Assembly (NCBI RefSeq): GCF_017313785.1
Contig: NZ_JAFLNL010000009.1
Location: 62,001-126,000 of the forward strand
Length of the DNA stretch: 64,000 nt
Source: Flagellimonas aurea
GTDB taxonomy: Bacteria > Bacteroidota > Bacteroidia > Flavobacteriales > Flavobacteriaceae
Reading direction: 5' to 3'
The notes under the pieces were generated by a model, which did not search any database, was not told the DNA's origin, and saw only the letters and a list, made by a program, of their open reading frames with translations. A program made the position numbers and the translations under genes. The stretch's first letter is position 1. Every line of letters starts with the position of its first letter. Of the stretch, positions 53,413 through 62,474 are shown piece by piece.

Positions 53413-56391
53413 TTAGAATCCTAATTTTACACCTAGGGTTATGTTTCTGGTCTCGGGGAAAGCAGAGCCATTTTGGTCATTGTTTAAAGGCGTCTGTTCC
53501 GGGCTGTACGACTTAAAATCGGTAAAGGTGAACAGATTGGTTCCGGTTAAGTATATCTTGGCACTTTGTAATCCAATTTTGGAGAAAGTATCACTAGGAA
53601 TGTTGTAGCCCAATGTAAGCGTACGTAATCTCACGTAGGATGCATCCCTTACAGCAAAAGGGAACAGGTGCAAGTGCGTATCTGGTTTTGGTCTTGGGTA
53701 TTCGGTGGAGGGATATTCAGGTGTGTAATATTTAGTCCTGATACCGTTTATGGCACCCTTCCAAAGCTCTCCGTTGGCAAGAACAGGGTTTAACCTTGTT
53801 GCATTTTGTACAATGTAGATATCGGCAAACAGGTCAAAGTTCTTGTAGGTGATGGTGTTGGTAATTGAACCGTACCAATCCGGGTCGGTGTTTATAAAAA
53901 CATTATCACGGTTATCTATTTGCCCGTTGCCATCCTGATCTATCACGCGAACATCACCTGGCTGGGCCAATGGGTTTCCAGAACCGGCAATGTCATCGCC
54001 TTCTTGATAAATTCCATCATATTTTGGCAACCAGATATTGTTGATGGACTGTCCAACGGACAAACGTCTTCCTGAATTTGCATCGGTTATATCGATAGGG
54101 TTTCCTTCGTCATCGAGTTCTCCTGTAAGAGATATAACTTCGTTTCTGTTTCTGGAGAAAACAAGTCCCAAAGACCAACTAAAATCTTCTTTACGGATTA
54201 TGTTAGAGGTCAAAGAAGCTTCAATACCTTGGTTTTGAATTTCACCTGAATTGAATCGAATCACATTAAAACCTGTGGTTCCGGCAATGGCCCTGTCCAA
54301 TAACAAGTCGGTAGTATTGGCTTTGTAATATTCAAGAGTTCCTTGAAAAAGGTTATTGAACAATCTAAAGTCGACACCGGCGTTCAACGTGGTCGTGGTT
54401 TCCCATTTAAGGTCAGGGTTGGGCAGTCGGGATGATGCGGTGGCACCTGCCACTGTTTCATCACCGAACACATACGGTAGGTCGTCGGCAACCCCTAAAG
54501 ATTCCAATGGGTTGATTCCTTGGTTACCTGTGGCACCATAACTCACCCTAAACTTCATTTCGTTAATGGCGTCGATATCTTGCATAAATGGTTCCATATG
54601 CATTTTCCATGCTAGGGACACCGCTGGGAAGAAACCCCATTTGTTGTTCTCTGCAAATACCGAAGCACCATCCGCACGCGCTGTCGCTTCCAAAAGGTAT
54701 TTGTCCATATAACCATACCTAACCCTTCCCAAGAAAGAAAGTAGTCTACGCTGGGAAACATCCCTAACGTTGTTCAACAGTTCGGTGGCGTTACCATTGA
54801 AGCCAAGGGCGTCGTTGGTGAACCCTGATTTGTCCAATTGGGTGTATTCGGTACGGCGTTCATCGAAGGCCTGTACGGCTGTCAAATCAAGACTATGCTT
54901 ATCATTGATTTGAGGGGTGTAGTTCAGGATGTTTTCCACAAGCACCTGTTTGAACAAGGTGTTGGACAATACCCCAAGTCCGTCGATACCTTCGTCACCG
55001 GCAGAGTGCAATGAGGAACGATACACTCCTTGGTTGGTGTTACGGTTTCTTAAGAAAGTTTTCAATGTATAGCTTAGGTTGGGTGCTATGTCATAGATAA
55101 GGCTCAAGTTGACATCCGTAAGGTTGATTTTGGTCTCATCCACAGATTCTCTCTGGTCCCACAAGGGGTTTACGGATGTGTTGGATGGGCCGAGATAGAA
55201 CTTCTGTAGCTCACCATCCGCAGTATAGGGCTGTGCAAGTGGTGTTATTGTGGTAAAATTTATTCCTCCTGTTTCGCGGTCTTGTTTTGCATTCTGATAG
55301 TTGATAATCCCTAGGAAAGTCAATTTATCAGATATTTTTTGTTCTAAGTTTAGTTTGAATGTGCCTCTGTCAAAACCTGAATTTGGAATAATACCTTCTT
55401 GTGAAAAATAGTTGACGCTGGAAAAAACCTTGGTCTTTTCGCTACCTGCGGAGAAGCTTAGTGCATGGCTCTGGATAACAGCGTCCCTAAGTACCAAATC
55501 TTCCCAATCCACAAAGTTTTGGTTCTCAATGGCCTCTAGTTCAAAGGGTGTAAATATGTTCTCATCGCTCAAATAATCGCCAGTGAACCTATTTCTGTTG
55601 GCCTCTCTTCTTAGGTCTATAAATTGTGAACCAGTGTATTGATTAAAGTTTTTGGTCAACGTTTGCACGGTGGTATAACCGTGATAGTTTACAGTAGCTT
55701 TCCCTACTTTACCTCTTTTGGTCGTCACCAAGATAACCCCGTTGGATGCCCTTGAACCATAAATGGCGGTTGAGGAGGCATCTTTTAGAATCTCAATGTT
55801 GGCGATATCGTCGGGTGCCACATCATTAAGGTTGTCAAAGGGAAGACCGTCCACAATAATCAAAGGGGAATTTCCTCCGGGTGCAACAGATACGTTACCC
55901 CTAATTACGATATTGGAATTACCTCCGGGTCGTGCATCCCCGAGGTTTACCTGAACACCAGCGGCTCTACCCCGAAGCATTTCGGAGACGTTGGTAGTGG
56001 GTACGTTGGTGGCTTCTTCCACTTCAACACTGGTCACGGAACCGATAACGTTACTTTTCTTTTGGGTACCGTACCCTACAACAACCACTTCGTCCAAGGC
56101 TTGTGTGTCCTCGCTCAATGTAATGTTGATTTCAGTTTGTGTGCCAACTGGCACTTCTTGGGATACAAAACCAATGTAACTGAACACTAAGGTGTCATCA
56201 TTGGAAACATCGTCAATGGTGAATTCACCATCAAAATCGGTAACAACCCCATTGGTTGTTCCTTTTACAAGTACGTTTACACCCGGCATGGGACCCATGT
56301 TGTCGGATACTGTACCTGTTACGGTTTTAGTTTGTGAATATCCATAGGCAGTACATAAAAGAACTATCCATGTTAAAAATCCATATCTCAT
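53413..56391 (-). CDS. SusC/RagA-family TonB-linked outer-membrane transporter
   Basis: A 992-residue TonB-dependent receptor that imports oligosaccharides. Order: signal peptide (about 1-19), carboxypeptidase-regulatory-like domain (about 23-100, VTGTVSDNMGPMPGVNVLVKG), plug with the TonB box region EVVVVGYGTQKKSNVIGSV, the SusC hallmark LRGRAAGVQV...GSRASNGVILVTTKRG, and a C-terminal barrel ending in TLGVKLGF, with the terminal Phe usual for barrel insertion. It is the first structural gene of the locus and is transcribed from the element at 56416-56448. Confidence 0.95.
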   Translation of the reverse strand: MRYGFLTWIVLLCTAYGYSQTKTVTGTVSDNMGPMPGVNVLVKGTTNGVVTDFDGEFTIDDVSNDDTLVFSYIGFVSQEVPVGTQTEINITLSEDTQALDEVVVVGYGTQKKSNVIGSVTSVEVEEATNVPTTNVSEMLRGRAAGVQVNLGDARPGGNSNIVIRGNVSVAPGGNSPLIIVDGLPFDNLNDVAPDDIANIEILKDASSTAIYGSRASNGVILVTTKRGKVGKATVNYHGYTTVQTLTKNFNQYTGSQFIDLRREANRNRFTGDYLSDENIFTPFELEAIENQNFVDWEDLVLRDAVIQSHALSFSAGSEKTKVFSSVNYFSQEGIIPNSGFDRGTFKLNLEQKISDKLTFLGIINYQNAKQDRETGGINFTTITPLAQPYTADGELQKFYLGPSNTSVNPLWDQRESVDETKINLTDVNLSLIYDIAPNLSYTLKTFLRNRNTNQGVYRSSLHSAGDEGIDGLGVLSNTLFKQVLVENILNYTPQINDKHSLDLTAVQAFDERRTEYTQLDKSGFTNDALGFNGNATELLNNVRDVSQRRLLSFLGRVRYGYMDKYLLEATARADGASVFAENNKWGFFPAVSLAWKMHMEPFMQDIDAINEMKFRVSYGATGNQGINPLESLGVADDLPYVFGDETVAGATASSRLPNPDLKWETTTTLNAGVDFRLFNNLFQGTLEYYKANTTDLLLDRAIAGTTGFNVIRFNSGEIQNQGIEASLTSNIIRKEDFSWSLGLVFSRNRNEVISLTGELDDEGNPIDITDANSGRRLSVGQSINNIWLPKYDGIYQEGDDIAGSGNPLAQPGDVRVIDQDGNGQIDNRDNVFINTDPDWYGSITNTITYKNFDLFADIYIVQNATRLNPVLANGELWKGAINGIRTKYYTPEYPSTEYPRPKPDTHLHLFPFAVRDASYVRLRTLTLGYNIPSDTFSKIGLQSAKIYLTGTNLFTFTDFKSYSPEQTPLNNDQNGSAFPETRNITLGVKLGF

Positions 56392-56415
56392 TTTCGAGTA
56401 AATTTAGTTTGGACA

Positions 56416-56448
56416 TAAAAGTAAATGGCTTAACGTCTTCTTAACAAA
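56416..56448 (-). promoter_or_regulatory. Putative promoter of the susC operon
   Basis: On the minus strand TTTG (56445-56448) is followed 21 bases later by TACTTTTA (56416-56423), one base off the TAnnTTTG -7 box. The predicted leader to the ATG at 56391 is about 19 bases. It lies in a 275-base AT-rich gap after the regulator gene that probably also holds the regulator's binding site. Confidence 0.5.
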
Positions 56449-56666
56449 GGAGCTACCTCTATAAAAAACCTACATTGGTAATTTTATGGGGTTAAAATTG
56501 ATGTTTTGCTATTTAAAGCCCCTGAAATATGATGATTTAAAAAAAATAGACATGTGATTATGCTATCTGACAAATCGCTGAATTTGAGGTGATTTGTCAA
56601 AATGTAGAGTTGTTGTAGGGGTAATTTTAAGAAATGTAGTGTTGTGATGTGGGAAAGTAGAGTCGC

Positions 56667-59462
56667 CTAAAAGTTTAAAATGTAATCTATAAGGTTATCG
56701 TGGTGCGGTAGGTCGAACTTTTTTCGGAGCCTATAGCGCTTCATTTCTACACTTTTTACCGATATATTCAGCAATGGTGCAATCTCTTTGGAGGAAAGAT
56801 TCAGCCTTAAATAGGCACACAACCTTAAATCGTTATTGGTTAGACTATCGTGTTTACTCTTGATTCGCTTTAAAAAGTCCTTATCCGCATTGTTGAAGGC
56901 GTCTTCAAAAAACTTCCAATCATCTTCGCTGTTTATGTTCTGGTCTATTTCCCTAATGACTGATCTAATATTCTTATCCTTGTTGGGCACCTCCTTAAGT
57001 TGAGATTTTAGAGCGGAAAGAAATTTGTTTTTCTTTACCAGGCTCATGGTAGAGATGGCCAGTTCACGGTTCTTGCTATTAATCTCATTTTGAAGTTTCT
57101 CCGTCTGTATTTGTGCTATACGTTCTTTCTTCTCCAGTTCCCTTCGCTCTAGTTCTTTACGGTTCTGTTTAATCAGTGATTCCTGCTTTTTCTGGTAATA
57201 GTTATTGTAAAGTCTGTGTATCAAAATAAACACCAAAGCAATGGTCAGTACGTATATCAAAAGTGCAAGATTGGAGAGGTACCATGGGCGCAGGATGGTA
57301 AAATTATAAGAAACGGTATTTGCGCTCAAGTTGTTGCCCACCATGGCTCTAACGGTAAAGGTGTAATCTCCGAAGGAAAGATTTTTGAACGTAACCTCGG
57401 TGTTTTCGGACCATTCGCTCCAACCTTCGTACAGGTTCTCCATTTTATACTGGTACCGTACTTCGGTATATTTATCAAACTCAGGGACACTGTACTCGAT
57501 TCTAATATTGTTGTTGACATATTCAAATGCTCCTATGGTGTCTTTGGGAGCTTTAAAACCCAACGCTTGGTAATCTCCGAAATAAATGGAATTTATCTGC
57601 ACCTCTTGTTTGGAAGGTTCTACTTTGGTAAGGTCTAGGGATACAAACCCGTTGGAACTACCTATCAAATATTTGAAATCGGATATTTTTGAGATGTTTT
57701 CAAATCCCGAAACCCCAAAATTTGCACGAATGTCCTGGGGAATGGAAATATGGGAAGAGTTCAGTTTGTTGCTAAGGGTGCTTTGAGTAACATATTGGAG
57801 TCCGTATTTTGTGAAAAACCAAAGCCGTTGTTCAGAGTTCTCAGGAATAATGATGCTTACCTGCTCATCATTTTGATTAAAAATCATTTGGGTCATGGTG
57901 CTGTCCAGCACAATGTCATTTGCTCCACCAATATTATAGATTCCAGCATTCGTTTTATAATAAAGTTCATCCTGAAAACTAAAGATATTCGAACTGTGAC
58001 CGATACGTTCCACATTGGTTACTTGTTTAACTTCTCTGAAACTTGGGTCGAGCTCAATAAAATACAGTCCTTTCTTTTCATGGTCCACAACTATTTGAAG
58101 GGAATCCATTTCAAAAAAACGACTGGAAATGGTGAAACCATCGATGGCATTCCGGAATTTCCAAGTTCCCTCCACCTTTTCAAGTATGCTCAACCCATTA
58201 TAATTTCCTTGGAGTAAAAGGTTGCTGTGACCCTTAATAGGTTTTACGCCCCATGTCCCGGGGTAATCTGAGATAAGCTCTGCTTGGTTTTTATCGATAA
58301 TGAAGGTCCCATTATTGTGCCCACAGAAAATAGTGGAATCCAAAAATTGAAGATTCCAAACTTGTCCTTCGGTTCCATCAATCAAACTAAAATTGTCCTG
58401 CGAAGCGGACTCACGATAAAACAGACCTTGATTGGTACCCAAATACAAGTGTCCTTCATGGTTCAATGCAGCATACACCAGACCAAGATTGCCCAATTTG
58501 TCGACATATTCATTAAAGGGGGAGTAGAGGTTTACGATCGCAATTCCGTTATCCAGACCAAGCCATAAGTTGTTTTCAGCATCTTCAAAAAGGGATAGAA
58601 CCGTATTGTTGTTCAATCCTTTTTCCTGGTCGATGTTCCGCATGATGGTCTCACCATCTGGAGAGAGGTGATAAAAACCGTTGGATATACTACCGAGTAC
58701 AAAAGAACTATCGTTCAGTCGAATGCTGCTATATAGTTTGATGTTCAAATCATCCATGGCGGTTTCCCAGGGAGTGACATTTTCCGAATCGTATCTGTAA
58801 AACCTGGAACTTTCGGTAAGTATTAACAGGTCATTTCCAACACCGTACAGCCCAACTATGGGCTCTTTGGTAAATACAGGGTCGTTGCTTACCAATTCCG
58901 GTTCCCCATTTTGGATAGTGAACAAACCTTCTCTGGCAATTTGAAAATAAACATTGTTGTTTACGATACCCATGTTTGCCTTGTCCGATTTTGCCTCTAT
59001 GATCTTAAAGCTATCCTCGATTTTATCATAGATGTAGATTCTGTCCAAGGATTGGAAGAGTACCCACTGGTCCAAGGTTACGATTTCCCAAAACTCTTCA
59101 TCCTCCGTGATAGAAGTTTCCATTTTTTGGGATAAAGAGGTGTAGGTCAGTTCTCCGTTGGGATTTTTGGTCCAATAGCCAAATTCACGATAAGAACCCG
59201 TATAAATTTTGTCACCAATGGCTTTTACCGAACGAATTACGGGAGATGTAGGTAATTTATATTGGTGCCACTTGCTCCCATCAAACTCCAAAAGACTGGT
59301 ATGGTTGGCTACATAAATGTTCTTTGAAGGGGATTGTGTGATTCCCCAATTTTGGAATTCCCCATTATATTCCTTTGGGGTGTAATTTTTAATAGGGGGA
59401 AGCTCCTGACCAAATAGCGTTGAAGAAAATACAAATAATAAAAAAGCGATTAGGAGTCTCAA
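56667..59462 (-). CDS. Membrane-spanning one-component regulator (sensor propeller, Y_Y_Y domain, LuxR-type HTH)
   Basis: A 931-residue protein with a signal peptide (about 1-18), a large periplasmic sensor built from two-component-regulator-type propeller blades (about 20-640), a Y_Y_Y (triple-tyrosine) domain (about 655-725), one membrane helix (about 727-748), a charged coiled coil (about 750-820) and a C-terminal LuxR-type helix-turn-helix (about 871-914, LTNNDLRLCAYLRLNLSSKEIAPLLNISVKSVEMKRYRLR is the area). No histidine-kinase or receiver domain is present, so sugar sensing in the periplasm must act on a DNA-binding tail directly across the membrane. It lies just upstream of susC in the same direction and probably activates that operon on sensing glucan fragments. 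Confidence 0.88.
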   Translation of the reverse strand: MRLLIAFLLFVFSSTLFGQELPPIKNYTPKEYNGEFQNWGITQSPSKNIYVANHTSLLEFDGSKWHQYKLPTSPVIRSVKAIGDKIYTGSYREFGYWTKNPNGELTYTSLSQKMETSITEDEEFWEIVTLDQWVLFQSLDRIYIYDKIEDSFKIIEAKSDKANMGIVNNNVYFQIAREGLFTIQNGEPELVSNDPVFTKEPIVGLYGVGNDLLILTESSRFYRYDSENVTPWETAMDDLNIKLYSSIRLNDSSFVLGSISNGFYHLSPDGETIMRNIDQEKGLNNNTVLSLFEDAENNLWLGLDNGIAIVNLYSPFNEYVDKLGNLGLVYAALNHEGHLYLGTNQGLFYRESASQDNFSLIDGTEGQVWNLQFLDSTIFCGHNNGTFIIDKNQAELISDYPGTWGVKPIKGHSNLLLQGNYNGLSILEKVEGTWKFRNAIDGFTISSRFFEMDSLQIVVDHEKKGLYFIELDPSFREVKQVTNVERIGHSSNIFSFQDELYYKTNAGIYNIGGANDIVLDSTMTQMIFNQNDEQVSIIIPENSEQRLWFFTKYGLQYVTQSTLSNKLNSSHISIPQDIRANFGVSGFENISKISDFKYLIGSSNGFVSLDLTKVEPSKQEVQINSIYFGDYQALGFKAPKDTIGAFEYVNNNIRIEYSVPEFDKYTEVRYQYKMENLYEGWSEWSENTEVTFKNLSFGDYTFTVRAMVGNNLSANTVSYNFTILRPWYLSNLALLIYVLTIALVFILIHRLYNNYYQKKQESLIKQNRKELERRELEKKERIAQIQTEKLQNEINSKNRELAISTMSLVKKNKFLSALKSQLKEVPNKDKNIRSVIREIDQNINSEDDWKFFEDAFNNADKDFLKRIKSKHDSLTNNDLRLCAYLRLNLSSKEIAPLLNISVKSVEMKRYRLRKKFDLPHHDNLIDYILNF

Positions 59463-59551
59463 AGGGAACCGATTTAATTAAGCATCAAAACTTTTAAAGA
59501 TAAAGATAAGTACTACAATTAAAACTTGCTTTTTATCTGTTTACATAAAAG

Positions 59552-59583
59552 CAAGGGGCTTTTGTGGTAAGCCCCTTGTTTTT
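59552..59583. terminator. Terminator after the outer-membrane protein gene
   Basis: CAAGGGGCT at 59552-59560 pairs with 59570-59578 around a nine-base loop. It is 20 bases beyond the stop of the minus-strand gene at 59599; the minus-strand tail (GCTTTTATG) is short, while the plus side has TTTTTT. Confidence 0.65.
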
Positions 59584-59598
59584 TGGATGAAAAGATGA

Positions 59599-60456
59599 CT
59601 ACTTATGTTTTGGTTCCCAAATAAGTCGCAAAAATGAACTGAAACGTTCATTCTCCCTGCTAATGGGAACTCCCGCGATAATGCCTATCATTAAATTGTC
59701 AGCGATTCCAAGTCGCATTTGGGGGCGCATTGTCATATCAAAATCACTGCTCTCCCAAGTTTTATTAAACTCTACCCCAATAAAGTTCCGGGTGCCAGGA
59801 ATCATGTAGTGAAAACTGGTGTTAACATCGTAGGATGTGTGAACCTCACCGCTTTCATATTCGTGAACTATGATAGGACCGGTATACACCAAGGAATGGA
59901 AATTGTTGCCCCAACGTTTGGCGACCACCAAAAACGGATTGTAAACATTTCTAGAAATCATAGGCTTGCCAAAATTTCTGAAATCGGATAGTTCAAACTC
60001 ATTAATGTAGCCTATGGCCATTGAGGTAGCTATTCGTTCGTTTACAAAGAACGACCATTGGGTCGCAATTTTGATACTGTTCAACCTATTGGACGGGGTT
60101 TCGACCCCACCATTGTCCGCCAACGGAGAATAAAAGGTAAAGGGCAGCTCCACTTCGAGGCCCAACCTATCCATTGGGGCCCATTCGTACTCGATAAGAG
60201 CTTCGTAGGAATCAAAAGTGAGCTCGTCTGTCAGCCCCAATCCAAGGTTCCACTCCCGTTCCCCTTTTCGTGCACCGAGGTCACGTATCAGGTCAATATA
60301 TAAGGGTTCTGCGTGCAGCACCTTGGCAGGTTGTTTTTTTTCCTCGATTTGATTTATGTAAAGACTGTCTTTCTCGGTATTACTAATTTGGGAATAAGCT
60401 ATACTGGATGATGCCAATAGAACTATCGGCATCATTTTTTTTATGATGTTTTTCAT
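59599..60456 (-). CDS. Outer-membrane beta-barrel-like protein (HAEPLYID-type)
   Basis: A 285-residue exported protein: signal peptide to about residue 22 (SIAYS-QISNTEKDS), then a conserved stretch HAEPLYIDLIRDLGARKGER that I recall as the name-giving motif of an NCBI family. The rest is amphipathic beta-strands with many aromatic residues (WNLGLGLTDELTFDSYEALIEYEWAPMDRLGLEVELPF region), as in transporter-like barrels. It ends ...FSSFLRLIWEPKHK. Function unknown. It follows the 128-residue gene and an MFS gene on the same strand. Confidence 0.7.
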   Translation of the reverse strand: MKNIIKKMMPIVLLASSSIAYSQISNTEKDSLYINQIEEKKQPAKVLHAEPLYIDLIRDLGARKGEREWNLGLGLTDELTFDSYEALIEYEWAPMDRLGLEVELPFTFYSPLADNGGVETPSNRLNSIKIATQWSFFVNERIATSMAIGYINEFELSDFRNFGKPMISRNVYNPFLVVAKRWGNNFHSLVYTGPIIVHEYESGEVHTSYDVNTSFHYMIPGTRNFIGVEFNKTWESSDFDMTMRPQMRLGIADNLMIGIIAGVPISRENERFSSFLRLIWEPKHK

Positions 60457-60536
60457 GTATTCTGATTTGTTATATGTTAATGTTGAATTGCCCGAACCTT
60501 ATGGTTAAAAAGGACGGGTTTGATTAAGAAAACAAA

Positions 60537-60923
60537 TCATACTTCGGGAGGGGGCGTATCCTTTTGCGTATACATGTGAGGGAAATAAAGATTCTTATCT
60601 GGAAACTTTTTCTTTTTGCTCATCAACAGATGGTTCCGGGAATAGTAATGGTCGGATTGATGTACGGTAAGCTTTATTTTAAGACTAGAACCACTGTTAT
60701 GGTCTTCTTTATCAGGGTCGTCATATTCTTTAAAAACATCTCCATAGCCCAGGACCTTTTCAACCAAAATCTCGATAATACTCTCTTGGTCGTTGATGGA
60801 TAAATCCTCAGGAATGTAATCTGGATACCTGTCCGGCGAGTCAACACTGATATTCAACAGGTAGAGACTCATCAGGCCCCAAAATACCTTAAGCAAAGTG
60901 CTATTTCGTAAAAGACCTATCAC
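60537..60923 (-). CDS. Conserved 128-residue protein, one membrane helix
   Basis: The N-terminus is a membrane or signal helix (about 9-26, STLLKVFWGLMSLYLLNISVDS). It is followed by a short conserved-looking region (YPDYIPEDLSINDQESIIEI, LVEKVLGYGDVFKE) and a basic, disordered tail ending TPPPEV. I do not know a function. The gene starts nine bases after the MFS stop, so it is translated with it. The Asp/Pro pattern after the helix (SPDRYPDYIPED) resembles small proteins found beside transporters in other Bacteroidota; this is recall, not a search result. Confidence 0.6.
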   Translation of the reverse strand: MIGLLRNSTLLKVFWGLMSLYLLNISVDSPDRYPDYIPEDLSINDQESIIEILVEKVLGYGDVFKEYDDPDKEDHNSGSSLKIKLTVHQSDHYYSRNHLLMSKKKKFPDKNLYFPHMYTQKDTPPPEV

Positions 60924-60932
60924 ATTGCAAAA

Positions 60933-62129
60933 CTAAGACTCTTTTTTTCTTTTGGATAATTTATCCATGTAAAGAATCACAATTCCTATAACACCACCTA
61001 TACAGGCCAAAACTCCGCCAACAACACTGGCGTAATTAAATCCTAGTCCAAAAACCATAGGTAGACCACCAAAATATGCGCCCGAGGCATTTCCCATATT
61101 AAAAGCACTTTGGTTCATGGACGACCCTAGTTTCTCTGCACCCTTGGCAGCTCTTATGATGGCTATTTGGATGGGTGCCGAAATGGAAAAGGTAATAACG
61201 CCGACAATAAAGCTAAGTACATATATGGCAATATCGTTACTTGCGAAAATGGAGTTTAATAGAAGAATCATCGTCATACTAAACATGCTTATGACCACGG
61301 ATTTTACTGGATTGAAAGTTTCTACCATTCTCGCCCCTAAAAAATTTCCAAAAAACATCCCGAATCCTGCTACGATCATAACGTATCCAACGTTTGCTTC
61401 GGGAAGCTTGGTTACGTTGATAACCAAAGGTGCAATGTAGCTGTACCAAGCAAAAAAGCCTCCGGTACCCACAGTGGTAAGGGCAATTAAAGCCCATAAT
61501 TTTTTGTTTCTCAATCCTGGGGAGGGACTTGTTGAATCAGAATTGTCGGCCTCATCCAATCCCTCTTTGGGCATCCAGAAATAAAGGCTGCAAAAAGTGG
61601 CAATACCAGCAATCCCTACCAACATAAAAGAATAACTCCAATGCAGTTCCTGTCCAATATATGTGCCCAGCGGTACTCCAATAATATTGGCGACGGTCAA
61701 ACCTGAAAACATAACAGCCATGGCTTGGGCAGCTTTGCCCGGTTTGGCCAAATAACCCGAAACCACAGCACCAATGCCAAAAAATGCACCGTGCGGCATC
61801 CCGGAAAGGAAACGGAACAGCATCATTGCCCAATAATTGCCCGAAAAGGCCGACAATGTGTTGAAAATGGTAAACCAAACCATTAAGAATAACAAGGTTT
61901 TCTTTGGATTGAGGTTGTTGGTGATTCTTGCCATTACGGGCGCACCTATAACTACCCCAAGGGCATAGATGGCTATGAAATGTCCCGCTTTAGGAATGGA
62001 AATATCAAGAGAACCGGCAATATTGGGAAGAATTCCCATGATTACAAATTCTGTTAGGCCTATACCGAAACCACCTATAGCTAGAGATAAAAGTGCTTTT
62101 TTATTGGTTGATCGTGAAGTTTTGTCCAA
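60933..62129 (-). CDS. Major facilitator superfamily transporter
   Basis: A 398-residue inner-membrane protein with about twelve helices. The N-terminal half has GFGIGLTEFVIMGILPNIAGSL, typical of AraJ/YdhP/DHA1-type arabinose- or drug-efflux antiporters, and GAPVMARITNNLNPKKTLL as the motif-A-like loop between TM2 and TM3. PHGAFFGIGAVVSGYLA is also a DHA1 feature. It probably exports small molecules against protons; substrate unknown. A well-formed promoter lies at 62149-62182, and the following small gene starts nine bases after its stop. Confidence 0.88.
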   Translation of the reverse strand: MDKTSRSTNKKALLSLAIGGFGIGLTEFVIMGILPNIAGSLDISIPKAGHFIAIYALGVVIGAPVMARITNNLNPKKTLLFLMVWFTIFNTLSAFSGNYWAMMLFRFLSGMPHGAFFGIGAVVSGYLAKPGKAAQAMAVMFSGLTVANIIGVPLGTYIGQELHWSYSFMLVGIAGIATFCSLYFWMPKEGLDEADNSDSTSPSPGLRNKKLWALIALTTVGTGGFFAWYSYIAPLVINVTKLPEANVGYVMIVAGFGMFFGNFLGARMVETFNPVKSVVISMFSMTMILLLNSIFASNDIAIYVLSFIVGVITFSISAPIQIAIIRAAKGAEKLGSSMNQSAFNMGNASGAYFGGLPMVFGLGFNYASVVGGVLACIGGVIGIVILYMDKLSKRKKES

Positions 62130-62148
62130 GCTTATTTTATTAAGGGGA

Positions 62149-62182
62149 CAAAGGTAATTGGAATCACTTAATTCCTGAGCAA
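62149..62182 (-). promoter_or_regulatory. Promoter of the MFS operon
   Basis: The minus strand has TACCTTTG (62149-62156), an exact TAnnTTTG, with TTG at 62180-62182 giving a 23-base spacer. The predicted leader to the ATG at 62129 is about 14 bases. Confidence 0.55.
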
Positions 62183-62414
62183 GGATATTGGCTTAATTCT
62201 ATATTGAATTACCTTAAGAGAATAAACAGCCTTGAAGTTTGGACTAATTCAAATACATTCAAAAAATGAAACAAATACTTTTGAAAGGATATTTTGGGTT
62301 CAAGGCTGTTTTTAGGATATTAATTTTTACTGTTACCAAATTATGGCAATGCCTGTGTTTTATCGGAAATCCTCAACAACAAGTACTCTTCCCGATTTAT
62401 AAGAACCTTTTTAT

Positions 62415-62449
62415 CAAAAAAAAAGACCCGCCCCAAATGAAGCGAGTCT
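62415..62449 (-). terminator. Terminator of the lipoprotein at the second Sus-like locus
   Basis: On the minus strand AGACTCGC pairs with GCGGGTCT (one G-T pair) around a ten-base loop and is followed by a run of nine T. It is about 26 bases after the stop at 62475. Confidence 0.75.
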
Positions 62450-62474
62450 CTTTCTTGAACAAATATGTAAAAAA

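Larger units (their letters stand above)
62130..62474. other. 345-base non-coding stretch between the MFS gene and the second Sus-like locus
   Basis: This is the only gap over 300 bases. The left edge holds the MFS promoter (62149-62182) and the right edge a terminator for the leftward lipoprotein gene (62415-62449). Between them (62190-62410) I see AT-rich DNA with no convincing ORF, RNA gene or repeat; a plus-strand frame from 62266 runs into the lipoprotein gene antisense and looks unreal. Confidence 0.6.
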
